Assembly: GCF_017916325.1 (NCBI RefSeq)
Contig: NC_090153.1
Span: 191,001-255,000, forward strand
Length of the DNA stretch: 64,000 nucleotides
Source of the DNA: Leishmania martiniquensis
Lineage: Eukaryota > Euglenozoa > Kinetoplastea > Trypanosomatida > Trypanosomatidae
Reading direction: 5' to 3'
The notes beneath the pieces were generated by a model. That model made no database searches and was not told the origin of the DNA. It saw only the letters and a program-made list of their open reading frames with translations. Positions 1-9,882 of this stretch are shown here, piece by piece; positions within the stretch are counted from its first letter, which is position 1, and every line of letters starts with the position of its first letter. Both the position numbers and the translations under genes were made by a program.

Positions 1-312
1 GCCGTGAGTAGAGCTCAACGTTTGAAGTCATGAGGAGCCGCACGAGCACAGACGCACGCACACAGACACATCATCGTTGACATGTGCACGCATAGGCGAT
101 CGGCGCTCCACCGTTAGCAAAGAAAAAAGGAATAGGGATTGCGCACCAGCGCATCGAGAAAGCTGAGCTGAAGAAAAAAGGGGGCAACGAATCGCAACAG
201 ATTCCTTTGTCGGTGGGAAGGCAGTGGATCAGGCGCGAAGATGAGTAAGACATTCATACGCTTTCCCCCGCCCACACACACACACACTACCACCAGCCAC
301 CCCTGGGCACCG
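1..312. other. Spacer downstream of the TBCB gene
   Basis: No coding region is supported here. On the minus-strand mRNA this would be the 3' UTR of the TBCB-like gene. It contains a short (CA)n run near 274-288. Purine-rich plus-strand DNA at about 120-185 would read as a polypyrimidine tract on the minus strand, suitable as the splice signal of the next gene beyond the window edge. Confidence 0.6.
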
Positions 313-1011
313 TCAGTACTCCTCAGGGGGGAAGTCCCCCACCTCCACCTGATCGGGGCGCAGTACACCGCCGTAGAGTGGCATGCATTCGAAGAGCGTC
401 ACGCCCTTCACAGTGCCATTGGACTTGCCGACTGGCTCGTCGAATTCAACGCCGACCCAGTACCCTGGCTTCAGCGCTGCCACACGCCCGACATAGCGCA
501 CCGTGCCGAGACGATCGCCGGGCCGGCAGCAGCACCGGTCACCCACCTTTATCCTCTCCGCCTCTGCTTTGTAGCTGTCATCGTCCAGGCCGACCGGCGC
601 CTCAATGCCAGCCTTCGCCATCGCCTCCCGCTGGAGTGCCAGCATGCGCTCCTTGTAGGCGCGGAGGTTGTCGGGCCGCCTCAGCCACTCCTCGTCTGTC
701 ATGGAGTACTTTTCAACCTTAGACACATCATCGTAGTTGTCCACCTGCGCAGCCGGTCGAAGATCGACGACGTGAATGCGATACCCCGTCTCGCATCCAT
801 AAAAGCCCAGCAGCTTCGCATCCTTCATGTCGCCCTCCACCTTGCAGTCGCGCATGTCGTAGAGCTCCAATCGAACATGCTCCGCCGGGATGCCGAACCG
901 CGAGTACATGTCTTCTCTGATGCTCTGCACCGTTTGTGCGAGCCCGTAGGCCTTCTCGGGCACTACTCGTGCGCTTGCGGAGTGGGTGAGCGTTACCTTA
1001 ACTGTCGACAT
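313..1011 (-). CDS. TBCB: Tubulin-specific chaperone B-like protein (Ubl + CAP-Gly)
   Basis: The 232-residue product has the two-domain layout of tubulin cofactor B, which with TBCE handles alpha-tubulin during heterodimer folding and recycling. Residues 2-85 resemble the ubiquitin-like domain. Residues about 150-225 are a CAP-Gly domain with the aromatic KPGYWVGVEF stretch and a GKSNG variant (195-199) of the GKNDG signature. Length fits the family (about 230-245). I chose ATG at 1011 over the in-frame start at 1092, because the extra 27 residues are Pro/Arg-rich and unlike the family, while MSTVKV begins the Ubl strand. The protein ends in EEY, the C-terminal motif of alpha-tubulin that CAP-Gly domains bind; animal TBCB ends in DEI or DEM. 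Plus-strand purine runs at 1099-1180 and 1240-1275 give the minus-strand polypyrimidine tract. The family call is strong; tubulin folding is inferred from the family. Confidence 0.9.
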   Translation of the reverse strand: MSTVKVTLTHSASARVVPEKAYGLAQTVQSIREDMYSRFGIPAEHVRLELYDMRDCKVEGDMKDAKLLGFYGCETGYRIHVVDLRPAAQVDNYDDVSKVEKYSMTDEEWLRRPDNLRAYKERMLALQREAMAKAGIEAPVGLDDDSYKAEAERIKVGDRCCCRPGDRLGTVRYVGRVAALKPGYWVGVEFDEPVGKSNGTVKGVTLFECMPLYGGVLRPDQVEVGDFPPEEY

Positions 1012-1854
1012 GGCTCTGCGGCTGCGAGGTACTCTTGGTGGGGTAGGGGGGCGTGCACAAGCGCTGTCGAGTGGAGCCTTCAGGTATGGCAAGCGTCACC
1101 GCAGGGAGGGAGAGGCGGGCAGAGAGCGGAGAAGGTGACCGGCGATGCGAAGGGGAAAAAGAGCGAAGGAGACTGGTAGATGAAATAAAATGCACGGAAG
1201 ACAACACGAGATGCACGACGAGGGGTGATCAGTTGTCGGTGGAAGGGGATGGGGAGAGGGAGAGAGGGGGGAACGAACAAGACGAACTGAAGTCGTGAAG
1301 GCTGCCCTCCCACCACCCTGTACGTCAGTGTGTCTTCGACTGCGTCGTGTTAAAATACGCCATCCAATGGTACTTCTTTTTTTCTGCTCGTCTTTCAACC
1401 ACAGCTGCGCTCCCGTACGTTGGGGGGGGCTTGGAGGGATGGCGGTATGAGAGAGAGGGGAGGCAGCCCCTGCAAGCGCAGGTCCTTGCGCGAACGCCTG
1501 CAGCCCCACCTCACTTCTGAGAGTGGTCGTTGGTGCTAGGCGTACCTCCGTCCTCCACCCCAAGCCTCCCCTTCAGGCACCCCAGAGGCACGCACTCCCT
1601 TCACCAACAGAGTCCGTACACCTCGCCCCCGGCTTACGAATATACACACAGATAACAGCACGTATGCCAGCAACGCGCTAGCCAGGACAGCAACGAGATT
1701 CGTCACAGAGCCTATTGTACATCTCTCCCTCCCACTACCAGTTCCAGTCCATGGGCCTCACAGAGTTGTGAGCGCGTAAGCGTGGGTTAAGGGCCATAGC
1801 GAGAATGGCGCGAAAATGGCGCGCCCCACGGCAGCCGTTGGTGTCTCGATGCCC
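1012..1854. other. Spacer between TBCB and PF20 genes
   Basis: No gene is supported. The part next to the TBCB start is purine-rich on the plus strand (1099-1275), which is polypyrimidine on the transcribed minus strand and likely holds the trans-splice acceptor. The rest would be the 3' UTR of the PF20-like gene. Overlapping frames here are shadows or low-complexity. Confidence 0.6.
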
Positions 1855-3720
1855 TCAGCACCAGTAGCGGATCGTGCGATCGCTACTGCCGCTGACAAGG
1901 AAGTGATGGCTCGCGAAATCAAACGCCACGCTCTGCACCGGGCCCTCATGGCCCGCCAACTCCCTCACGGTCGCCTCCTCCACATCGATGAGCTTGATAG
2001 TACCGTCGTCGCTGGCTACGGCGACGTGGTGGCCGGTGCCGTCCACCGCGACGCAGTTCGCCGGCTGCGGGCCGCACTCAACACGGAGAAGCTGTACCAT
2101 GCGACGGGTATCCCAGAGGATGACGACGCCCTGGGTATCGCAGGAGGCGAAGAGGGAGCTCCACGCCGGTCCGGCCTCCACTGACAACACCGCGGCACGA
2201 TGCCCGGCGAAAGACTGCACCTTGGTGCCTTGGCGGGTGTCCCAAACGGCAACGCACTTATCTGCGCTGCCGGTGAGCAGTAGGTTCGTGCACGGAAGCC
2301 AGCTGACAGAGTTCACCGCATCCTGGTGCCCTCGTAGTGCCTGCCTGCACACCCCGCGCTCCACGTCCCACACACGCGCCGTCTTGTCCAGCGCCGCGGT
2401 CGCCAGTAGCACGCCGGTATCCTGGAAGTCGAGGTCCCAAACGCCGTCGGTGTGGGCGCTAAGCGTGGCGGCACAGCGGTTACTGGCGAAGTCCCAGAGC
2501 TTGACCGTCTTGTCTCCAGAGCCGGTTGCGAGCATGGTGCCGCGAGGGTGCACACCAACGCATGAGATCCAGTTGCTGTGCCCCTGGCCAGAGACTATGG
2601 CATCGCCCGCAGGCAGTGTCGAGAGTCGCCAGCTGCCGTCATCACCTCCGCTTGCCACGACCGGCTTGAATGGGTGTAGCGCCACACTCGTGACCGCCAT
2701 CGTATGCGCCTGAAAGGAGGACTGCTCAAGCCACTCAGTGAGCGGGGACACCGATGATGGAAAGCCTGGCTGTCCATCAGCGGCGCTGCCCGAGACGGAA
2801 GTAGCAGCAGGCGGACCAGGAGGGTGCGGGCGGTCGTCTAGGGGCCACACAAACCCATCCGTCTCTGTATCGGCCGCCTTCGTGCTCCCTAGAGACGGTG
2901 ACGGCGCCAGTCCGCGGCGGGTAGCCGCGCTCGACTTGCCTCCCAGTTTCGACGACTTCCAGGTGCCAGCGCGCTGGGCCGCAGCTGAAGGCTTGGACGC
3001 TGCGGCGGCATCCTCAGATGCCTGCTGCTGCTGCTGTCCCTCCAGCTCCGCCACCCGCGCCTCGAGCTGTTCCTTCTCTTTTCGAAGTCTGTCGCGCTCG
3101 ATTGTCAGGAGCGACTTTGACTTCAGAAGTTGCTCGCATCGGATGCGCGACTCAGTCAGCATCGGGTTCACCAGCTCTGCATGCTGGCCTGCCTGCTTCA
3201 ACAGACGACTAAGGCGCACGTTTTCCTGCACCACGCGCTGATGGTTTGTGCGATGGTATTCGCGGTCCTTCTTCGCCTGCGTCCATTGCTGTGTCACCCG
3301 TGTGGTGAGCTCAGCGTGCTGGCGCAGCTCGCGCTCCAGAAGCTCAATACGGTTCTGAAGCGCCATTGTCTCGCGGTAGTTGTCCGGCACCATCGGGTTC
3401 GCTGGCGAGACGTTGGCAACACCGGTGCCGCCGCCCGCCTTGCAGTACCACTCCCTTTCAAAGGCCTGCAGAGTGTTCGTCATGCCATTTCGGTGAAGGA
3501 AGTTGCGAATGAAGTCATCCATCACCTCCGGCACCCGCAGCAGCTGCGCCGTGGGGGGCGGAGGAATGTCAGGCTGCCTCTGAACATGCACTAAGCGCCG
3601 GAGGGCGTCCAGGTCCATGTCGTCGGCGCCGTGCATGGCCACCATCGAGCGCGCGCGAGGGTCGGAGACCGGGGGCCCAGCTGCCGCCACAGAGGCGTCA
3701 CTCGCAGTCGTGCCAATCAT
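1855..3720 (-). CDS. SPAG16: PF20/SPAG16-like axonemal central-pair protein (LisH, coiled coil, WD40)
   Basis: The 621-residue product matches PF20/SPAG16, a protein of the bridge between the two central-pair microtubules of motile axonemes. Residues 64-95 are a LisH-like segment (EVMDDFIRNFL at 65-75, then GMTNTLQAFEREW), the typical N-terminal signature of PF20. Residues about 115-235 are a coiled coil. Residues about 335-621 form a seven-bladed WD40 propeller with repeated SGSGDKTVKLWD-type blade ends. A low-complexity Ala/Ser/Pro linker (235-325) joins the two halves. ATG at 3720 is preferred to the longer frame reaching 4104, whose extra 128 residues read like translated 5' UTR (Leu/Ser/Pro-rich). 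A purine-rich plus-strand run at 3975-4035 supplies the minus-strand polypyrimidine tract. Orthologues are needed for flagellar beating in algae, mammals and trypanosomes; the role here is inferred from homology. Confidence 0.9.
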   Translation of the reverse strand: MIGTTASDASVAAAGPPVSDPRARSMVAMHGADDMDLDALRRLVHVQRQPDIPPPPTAQLLRVPEVMDDFIRNFLHRNGMTNTLQAFEREWYCKAGGGTGVANVSPANPMVPDNYRETMALQNRIELLERELRQHAELTTRVTQQWTQAKKDREYHRTNHQRVVQENVRLSRLLKQAGQHAELVNPMLTESRIRCEQLLKSKSLLTIERDRLRKEKEQLEARVAELEGQQQQQASEDAAAASKPSAAAQRAGTWKSSKLGGKSSAATRRGLAPSPSLGSTKAADTETDGFVWPLDDRPHPPGPPAATSVSGSAADGQPGFPSSVSPLTEWLEQSSFQAHTMAVTSVALHPFKPVVASGGDDGSWRLSTLPAGDAIVSGQGHSNWISCVGVHPRGTMLATGSGDKTVKLWDFASNRCAATLSAHTDGVWDLDFQDTGVLLATAALDKTARVWDVERGVCRQALRGHQDAVNSVSWLPCTNLLLTGSADKCVAVWDTRQGTKVQSFAGHRAAVLSVEAGPAWSSLFASCDTQGVVILWDTRRMVQLLRVECGPQPANCVAVDGTGHHVAVASDDGTIKLIDVEEATVRELAGHEGPVQSVAFDFASHHFLVSGSSDRTIRYWC

Positions 3721-5013
3721 ATATGTGACCCCGTGATCCCTTTTTACTCTGGCCTTCGCGAGAGAGCTGGAAGGGGAGCCGGTGAGCAGTAGAAAAAGGG
3801 GGTTGGAGGGGGCAACGCCTACGGAGGGTGTGTATGTGATTGTGTCTAGATGAGCGTATCTGAGCGTGCGGGGTTGGAGGAGAATGCAAAGGGGTGGAGC
3901 GGCTACCACACTACCAAACGACAATGCGGCCCTTCGCGTTCCTTGGCTCGCGCTGTCACCGAGCACACGCGCGTGAGCGAAGAAGAGAGAACAGAGGGAG
4001 AGAGGGGGGGCGCAGGGAGCAGAGTGGAAAAGAGACACCAAGGAGTGGATGCGATGGAAGATGAGGAGGAGGGTAACTGCAGAAAAGCGCGCATGAGGGG
4101 GCAAGAGGGCCGCTCGCCCACCGGAGGCCCTGCAGATGGCCGCGCCGTAGCGCTAGCCCCCCACCTTCCCCTTTCCATGGCAATAGTAAGGGTGCGGCCC
4201 CACCTTCGCCACAGTGGCGTTTGAGTTGCGAAGGCGGTCGAAGACAATGCCGGACGGGGCACCCACATGACACACTCGTGGGCAGCGGTGCGCCAAAGAG
4301 AATGCGCTGATGCACCCTTTCAGGCGGCATTGCTGCTTCAACGCGGATTCGCACATGCACACAAGCAGCGAGCGGGCACCTGCATCGTTGGGGAAGAGCG
4401 CGCTGCAAGAGTAGAGGGCGACAGAATCTGCTGCCAGACCCTCTGACGAAAGCGCACCCCCTTTGGCAACGTGAACGCTCGAAGCGTAGTGGTGAAGGCC
4501 CGGAGGTGCCAGACATGCCCCCGCACAACCGCGAATAGACAGAAGCGAAACTCCAAGCAAGCGAGGGGGCAGCAGCTGCACAACGCGTTGAGCAATAAGC
4601 ACACACACACATATATATACATACATATATACGTGTGTGTGCGGGCGTGCTTGAAAGCCTTTTGCGGAAGGCGATTTTTCTTCACGTCAAAGGGCCGGCA
4701 CAGCAGCAGCCACCAGCGCTGCGGCCACCCCGCCCTCAGAAGTGTGCGCACGCAGTCGTGATACTCTATTCGGAGCGAAATCGACGTGGCCACGGTGAGC
4801 AATAAGAGTGGTTTGGGGCAGTGGTGAGAAGAGAGAAAGCGATGGCACCACAGTGCGGTGGCCGATCGTTGAGCGTAGGCACACCTTGGGACTACTACGC
4901 GACGGTGGAGACGCATGCAGAGGTGTGACGCGCACGCGCCCCCACCCACCCCCACACCTGGAGCACGCCGCATTATCCCTCGCGTTCTGGCCACCTCTGC
5001 TCCACGCCTTGCG
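3721..5013. other. Spacer between PF20 and UNG genes, with a (CA)(TA)(TG) inverted microsatellite
   Basis: No gene is supported. The stretch next to the PF20 start is the 5' UTR and polypyrimidine region of PF20 (purines on the plus strand at 3975-4035). Further right it would be the UNG 3' UTR. At 4601-4642 a (CA)n run, an AT-rich core and a (TG)n run form an imperfect inverted repeat (CACACACAC at 4602-4610 against GTGTGTGTG at 4633-4641). Confidence 0.6.
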
Positions 5014-6246
5014 TCATGGCCGCTCCTTCTCGCCCCCCCTCCCTTGTTCACCGCCGTCAGCGCAGCGAGGCAGAGTCAATGGCAGCTGCCAGCGCATGGG
5101 AAGGTGGCCCATTGCCTGCAGAGCTTCGTTGCATGCAGAGAAGCAGCGGCAGCCAAACCAGCCGCGATTCGCACTCAATGGTGATGGGTGCACGCTCTCC
5201 AGGATTACGTGGCGGCTTGCGTCTATAAGTTTCTTCTTCTGCTGCGCGTAGCCGCCCCATAGCAGAAACACTAGTCGATTGGGGTGGTGCTGAGAGAGGT
5301 GCTGAATAACGGCGTCCGTAAAGGAGGACCAGCCACTCGTTTTGCTGTGCGAATTGGCTTTATGTGCCTCCACGGTCAACGTTGCGTTGAGCATCAGCAT
5401 CCCCTGCTCCGACCAGCTCTGCAGGTAGCCGTGCGCTGGTGCCTGAAACCCCGCGATATCCGCCGTGAGCTCCTTGTAGATGTTCCGCAGGCTCGGCGGA
5501 AGGGGCACATCGGGCAAGACGGAAAAGCAAAGCCCATGCGCCTGGTTGAGATCATGGTACGGGTCCTGGCCGAGCAGGACAACCTTCAAGCTTCGAAGCG
5601 GGCAGCTGTTGAAGGCGTTGAAGATGTCCGCCGCGGGAGGTAGTATGACCCGCCCCTTCTCCCTCTCGTCATCCAGAAACCGCTCAATGCGGAGAAAGGC
5701 GCCGTTGCGCCACGAGTCGGTCGTAAGGGGTGCCAAAAAGGATCTCCACTCGGGACTGGTGATGCGGCCGGCAAGCCAACGGCTGCTGCTCGTGGTGGTG
5801 GTAGTGGTGGCGAAGGACCGCAGCGGCGGCGCTGTCGAGCTGTCCTTGCCGGAGGAAGCGTGGGTGGCTGTACCAGCAGGCGCAGCAGTGCATCTGGAGA
5901 TGTGTTCAGCCTCGTCCACGGCACCACCGTGTTCGTGCTGTACGCACGTCGGCCTGGCCAACGGAACAGACAGACTCGCATCGAGGTCAATCGCGTCATC
6001 TCTAGAGGCGCCATTCCATCTATCACTTTGAAGTTCTGCGGTGCAAGTGCGGCTGAGACTTCCCTCGCAGTGGTCCTTGACCTGCTTCCGAGGCGGGGAG
6101 CTTGTCCGGATGGCGGTGTTCTCGTTCAACGTAGAGGACAACTGCCGTTTCCGCTCTCCGCCCGGGGTGACAAGGGCGGCGGCGGCGGCGTCCGCCATAT
6201 TGCCACCGTTGCCTTTCCACATGAAATCAAAGAGCGTTCTCTGCAT
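5014..6246 (-). CDS. UNG: Uracil-DNA glycosylase, family 1 (nuclear-type, PIP-box start)
   Basis: The 410-residue product is a family-1 uracil-DNA glycosylase, which removes uracil from DNA as the first step of base-excision repair. The catalytic core covers about residues 165-392. Water-activating loop GQDPYH is at 226-231 with catalytic Asp228. The uracil-binding strand LMLNATLTV has Asn287. LLWGG follows at 338-342, and the DNA-intercalating loop HPSPLS is at 353-358 with His353. The first 160 residues are low-complexity, with Thr runs and basic clusters, and should be a disordered nuclear targeting arm. The extreme N terminus MQRTLFDFM fits a PCNA-interacting box (Q2, L5, F8, M9), as in nuclear UNG2 of animals. 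ATG at 6246 is chosen because it places this motif at the very start, as in UNG2. Minus-strand polypyrimidine lies under the plus-strand purine run at 6369-6500. Confidence 0.95.
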   Translation of the reverse strand: MQRTLFDFMWKGNGGNMADAAAAALVTPGGERKRQLSSTLNENTAIRTSSPPRKQVKDHCEGSLSRTCTAELQSDRWNGASRDDAIDLDASLSVPLARPTCVQHEHGGAVDEAEHISRCTAAPAGTATHASSGKDSSTAPPLRSFATTTTTTSSSRWLAGRITSPEWRSFLAPLTTDSWRNGAFLRIERFLDDEREKGRVILPPAADIFNAFNSCPLRSLKVVLLGQDPYHDLNQAHGLCFSVLPDVPLPPSLRNIYKELTADIAGFQAPAHGYLQSWSEQGMLMLNATLTVEAHKANSHSKTSGWSSFTDAVIQHLSQHHPNRLVFLLWGGYAQQKKKLIDASRHVILESVHPSPLSANRGWFGCRCFSACNEALQAMGHLPMRWQLPLTLPRCADGGEQGRGGEKERP

Positions 6247-6825
6247 CTCCCCCTATTCCCTCCTGTGTGCGTGCGTACGTCTATGTGTGTACGGGTGCTT
6301 GGTTGTGGGGCGTTTCGCTGACCGTGTCGCGCCGTGCATCCGCCGAGATGTGGTCAAGAGGCTTTATAGCAAAAAGAAAAAATCTCGACAGAGCTCAGTA
6401 GTGAGAGAAATGCAGACAGAGAGAAAGAGAGACGGCGGCGCAGAGACACCCATCCGCGCGCATGGGAAATAAAAGGCAGACGGGGGGGAAGAGACAGAGA
6501 GACAGAAAGGCAATGCTGAGGGAGTGAGGGGTGACATAATGCTCTTCACGCGTAGAGGCCTCCTTCTTGTGTGTCTATGTGTATGTGTGTGTGTGTGCAG
6601 CACCTGCACATATGCGCCCCTCAAAAAGCGCGTCTACATGCTGCAGACTGTCTTCCTCTCTCAGGGACCCCGCCACCGCTCAACGCGAGAGCACAAGAGG
6701 GTCAAGGAGGGAAGGGTGCGCGGCGCGTTCGGCTGTGAGGTGCTCATTGGCTTTTCGTTACTTCGGGCGCTCACGTTCGCGTGAAAGAGGGGCGCCGTCT
6801 CATCCCTCCTCTCCTCGCTCACCTC
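6247..6825. other. Spacer between UNG and KCTD-like genes
   Basis: No gene is supported. The UNG 5' region has a strong plus-strand purine run (6369-6500), polypyrimidine on the transcribed strand. A (GT)n-like microsatellite lies at about 6570-6600, in the presumed 3' UTR of the KCTD-like gene. Confidence 0.6.
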
Positions 6826-7695
6826 TCACATGAAGCCAGGGAGCGTGAGAAGCACGCGTCCTCGCTCGTCGTCCCAGTGCTGGATTGAGAAGCCATATGC
6901 TGTGAGCAGAACAGTCACGAGCTGGTCGAGGTCCTGAAGCACCTGCGTCTCACGGAACACCACCCGCCGCCCAGACGCCGCCTCCACCGTCAGCCCAGGC
7001 AGCGGCGGCACAATGCGAACAGGCAGGGAAGTCGATGAGGACAAAGGTGACGCAGCACCAGAGCTGATCGGGGCTGCTGCTGCAGTGGCCGTCGCATGCC
7101 CCCTCTCCGGTGCCCCAGTCTCCTCTCCTGTGTTAGCGGCGCCGTCGTCCTCGCGCATCACGGCTGCACTATCGGTGATTGTTGGAGGGGGCATGGAAAG
7201 GAAAGAGGAATGCGTGGATGCAGGACGATCACAGGGGACTGCGTTGGCCTTCACCTCTTCTTCGACCTGCAGGGATGCTGGCGGCCACCACACGTACACC
7301 CCGTGCGGCAGTTGGCGACGGAAGACGCTTCGCTGGAACTCAAAGTGCTCCATTACGCTCTTCTCCATGGCCGGCAGCTCATAGTAGCGCACCTCCTGCA
7401 GCAGCATATCCCACTCCACAAAGTTTTCCGGGATGGAGAGACGGCCATCGCGAAGGTAGGCGATGATGTAGCGGAACAAGGCGCCGTCGCGATCGATGAG
7501 GAAGCTGCCGTCCTCGCAACGATGCGCTCGGCCGTCCAGGATGGGGCCGAAAACGCAGTGGTCTTTGAGGGCGCGTAGCGTGTGCCGGCGTGTGGTGTAG
7601 AGGGTTCCACCGACGTTGAGATGTACGTGGCGCGCCCAATCGCCTGTCACATCGACCCCCAGGCTATTCTGCAGCCATGTCACTGCCGCAGACAT
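6826..7695 (-). CDS. BTB/POZ (potassium-channel T1-type, KCTD-like) protein
   Basis: The 289-residue product starts with a BTB domain of the T1/KCTD class at about residues 22-112: HVHLNVGGTLYTTRRHTL, then FLIDRDGALFRYIIAYLRDG and a closing segment ending EVRYYELPAMEKSVMEHF. No channel transmembrane segments follow, so this is a soluble KCTD-like protein rather than an ion channel. KCTD proteins oligomerise and often serve as cullin-3 adaptors or scaffolds; that role is only family inference. Residues about 150-230 are low-complexity. A C-terminal block (about 240-289) may be a second small domain with no name I can give. The single good ATG is at 7695. The plus-strand purine run at 7717-7750 is the likely minus-strand polypyrimidine tract, very close to the start. 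Confidence 0.85.
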   Translation of the reverse strand: MSAAVTWLQNSLGVDVTGDWARHVHLNVGGTLYTTRRHTLRALKDHCVFGPILDGRAHRCEDGSFLIDRDGALFRYIIAYLRDGRLSIPENFVEWDMLLQEVRYYELPAMEKSVMEHFEFQRSVFRRQLPHGVYVWWPPASLQVEEEVKANAVPCDRPASTHSSFLSMPPPTITDSAAVMREDDGAANTGEETGAPERGHATATAAAAPISSGAASPLSSSTSLPVRIVPPLPGLTVEAASGRRVVFRETQVLQDLDQLVTVLLTAYGFSIQHWDDERGRVLLTLPGFM

Positions 7696-8619
7696 GCGGA
7701 TATGGAGAGGCGGTGCGAGGAGAGGAGCAAGAAGGAGGACGGGAGGGAGCCTGAGTGCACCCCAGACTATGAAAACGGCAAAGCTGGCCTGGAAGAAGAC
7801 GGAGGAGTCTGGGCAGTAAAGACGGACATGAGAGTACGCCGGCGCGCGTGTCCGTTATCACACGTGTGCGGGCGCGCCCACATGGCAGCGAGAGTGCGGG
7901 ACCGATTCAGAAAAGAGAGCATTTTAGAGGATGAGAGAGTGCACAAGGCGCAAGACAAGGCAGAAGCAAAGATGAATGCGCGTCCGCCACGACGCGTCGC
8001 GGCGCCGTTGGCAACCGCTCCCTTCCCTACTCGAGCAAAGCACGCGCGCGTGTCTGTCTCCCTCTGCAGGTGTGAGCGCGTGTGCGTGTGTCTGTGTGTA
8101 TATCTGAGTCTGTGCCGACCGCCGTATGAGAAAAGCAGTGCTCGAGCATAGACGTGACCGCTTACCTGCCGCTCTGTTTTCTCTCGCGTCGCACAGTTCA
8201 CACACGAGAGCTCGTGCGCCGTTGCCGTCCCATACTTTGCAAGCGCGAGCGAGCCCCTCGCCCACACTCTCTGTCTCTTGTCCACTAGGGGCATGCGTAC
8301 CTGTTCGGGGTGCCCCTGCTGACCCCCCTCCGTGACGCGCTCACTCCCTCCGCTTCGGCTGCTGCCGTCGTCTCCTTTGATGAATTATTTCAGCACTTCT
8401 GAGGAGCAGTCGAGCAAACGAAAAGGGAACAGTGAAACGCTACGGCACACACGCACACGCCGCCCCGCCCTGCCTCTGCGCAGCTCTACCAGACGACATA
8501 CACACATACATACACACGCACCTGCGCGCAGGCGAGCTCGCCAACGACGCTACCGTCTCCCCTCACTCTTCTCACTCTCTGACTCACACCGGCACACGCG
8601 CGCATCGGTGTCAGCTTAC
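7696..8619. other. Spacer between KCTD-like and PPR-like genes
   Basis: No gene is supported. Near 7717-7750 is the splice-signal tract of the KCTD-like gene. The rest is microsatellite-rich (GT/GC runs at 8065-8110) and would be the 3' UTR of the PPR-like gene. Reading frames here have shadow-like composition. Confidence 0.55.
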
Positions 8620-9882
8620 TCAAAAGCGCCGCCGCTGCCTCTGAAGGATTTGGTTCGACCACACCATGATGAGAGCGGCATATGAGGCTGTGATCTCCTC
8701 CTTCTCTATCGCCGGTAGTCGATTCAGCACCGCCGAGGCAAGGCGCTCCTTGCCGGCCTGCTCTAGTGTTGCGATGAGCGTAGCGTAACTCACCACGTTC
8801 GGCGACGGCGGCGTCGACATGGACAGCGCAGGGGAAGCAGCTGCAGTTGGCGGCAACGAGGACTGCGTATGCACCTCGGCACCGTCTGATGCTGTCGCTG
8901 AAGAAGAGATTGAGGCCTCGGCCGCCGTTCTGTCGGCGTCGTCCCCTTCTCCGGCGGCGCGCCAGCCTTGCAGCGGGTTCGGCCCCATCGAGCGCACCAC
9001 CTCCATCGCGCCTCGCCAGTCCAGTGCTGCCTCGCAACCGCGGAGGCACACGTTGAAAGCCTCGACCGAAATCTCTGCGGCGGGCAGCGGGCAGCGAGTG
9101 ATGAGGAAAGTGAAGGCGGCACGCCATCCACTCACGCCAGCGTTCGCATCAGATGACGAGCGCTGCGCAAGGAGCTCCACCGCACGACAGAAGGCATCCG
9201 GGTGGGTAGGCGCAAAGAAAACGCCGATCTTCTCCAACAAGTCCCACTTCTCAGCCTCGGCGCACATCTCAAGCACAGCAACGATCTGCGTCGTGCTTGG
9301 GTTGACGCCAGACCCGGACGGCGCGGGCGGCGGCGGTACATTGGATGAAGCCAGCACACCTGCAGCGGAGGTATCCGCGTTCGCCGAGGCCTCTGAGACA
9401 GCAAGTATCGCCGTCAAGGAGGGCAGCGCCGTAGCCTCGGCAAAGGCCCGTAGCCCACCCTCCCAGTCACTGGTGCGCTGTGCCGCCTTCAGGTACGTTG
9501 TGAGGTCAGCACTGTTCCGAACTAGTTGGCTGCTGCTGTGGATGCGCAAGTGACCTGCTCGCCGTTGCGCATCCTCACGCTCCACAAGCTCAAAGAAGCT
9601 CAGCATACCATTGCTCGATACGGATGTCGCCAATCTGCTTCTGTAAGCGCCGGAGCGCTTTCCGGCGTGCCGGCCCCCCATCATCGCAGCAATGCTGCCG
9701 CCACCGTGTACAGCTGCGCCTGCCAGGCTGCTCCCCACTGCGGTTGAAGGAGTCCGTTCAGGGCTGCCGCCAAGCGCAGCCGGCTCCTGTCTCTTGTAGA
9801 GACGCGAGACCTGCTGATGAGCACGCTGGCGCGGTAGCCGCATGGAGCGCGCCAGCACCTGTTCCAGCGTCAGCGGTGGCAT
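8620..9882 (-). CDS. PPR-like helical repeat protein, probably organellar
   Basis: The 420-residue product contains stretches that look like pentatricopeptide repeats. These are a helix pair around residues 197-223, another around 272-299 (SVEAFNVCLRGCEAALDWRG), and a classic-looking start NVVSYATLIATLEQAGKE at 362-379. A weaker pair lies around 127-148. A Ser/Ala-rich insertion (about 300-360) interrupts the array, as is common in Leishmania proteins. PPR proteins bind organellar RNA; in trypanosomatids most act in the mitochondrion or its ribosome. The basic, Arg-rich N terminus would suit mitochondrial import, but no clean presequence is evident. ATG at 9882 (MPPLTLEQVL) is chosen over the frame opening at 10287, whose extra part translates a (GT)n microsatellite and purine/pyrimidine tracts. 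The family is moderately certain, the exact role unknown. Confidence 0.75.
   Translation of the reverse strand: MPPLTLEQVLARSMRLPRQRAHQQVSRLYKRQEPAALGGSPERTPSTAVGSSLAGAAVHGGGSIAAMMGGRHAGKRSGAYRSRLATSVSSNGMLSFFELVEREDAQRRAGHLRIHSSSQLVRNSADLTTYLKAAQRTSDWEGGLRAFAEATALPSLTAILAVSEASANADTSAAGVLASSNVPPPPAPSGSGVNPSTTQIVAVLEMCAEAEKWDLLEKIGVFFAPTHPDAFCRAVELLAQRSSSDANAGVSGWRAAFTFLITRCPLPAAEISVEAFNVCLRGCEAALDWRGAMEVVRSMGPNPLQGWRAAGEGDDADRTAAEASISSSATASDGAEVHTQSSLPPTAAASPALSMSTPPSPNVVSYATLIATLEQAGKERLASAVLNRLPAIEKEEITASYAALIMVWSNQILQRQRRRF

Noticed and set aside
241..1179. 312-codon plus-strand frame opposite the TBCB gene
   Set aside because: It is the antisense shadow of a well-supported GC-rich gene and opposes the array direction.
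3721..4104. N-terminal extension of PF20 to ATG 4104
   Set aside because: The 128 extra residues are Leu/Ser/Pro-rich translated pyrimidine tract and precede the normal family start.
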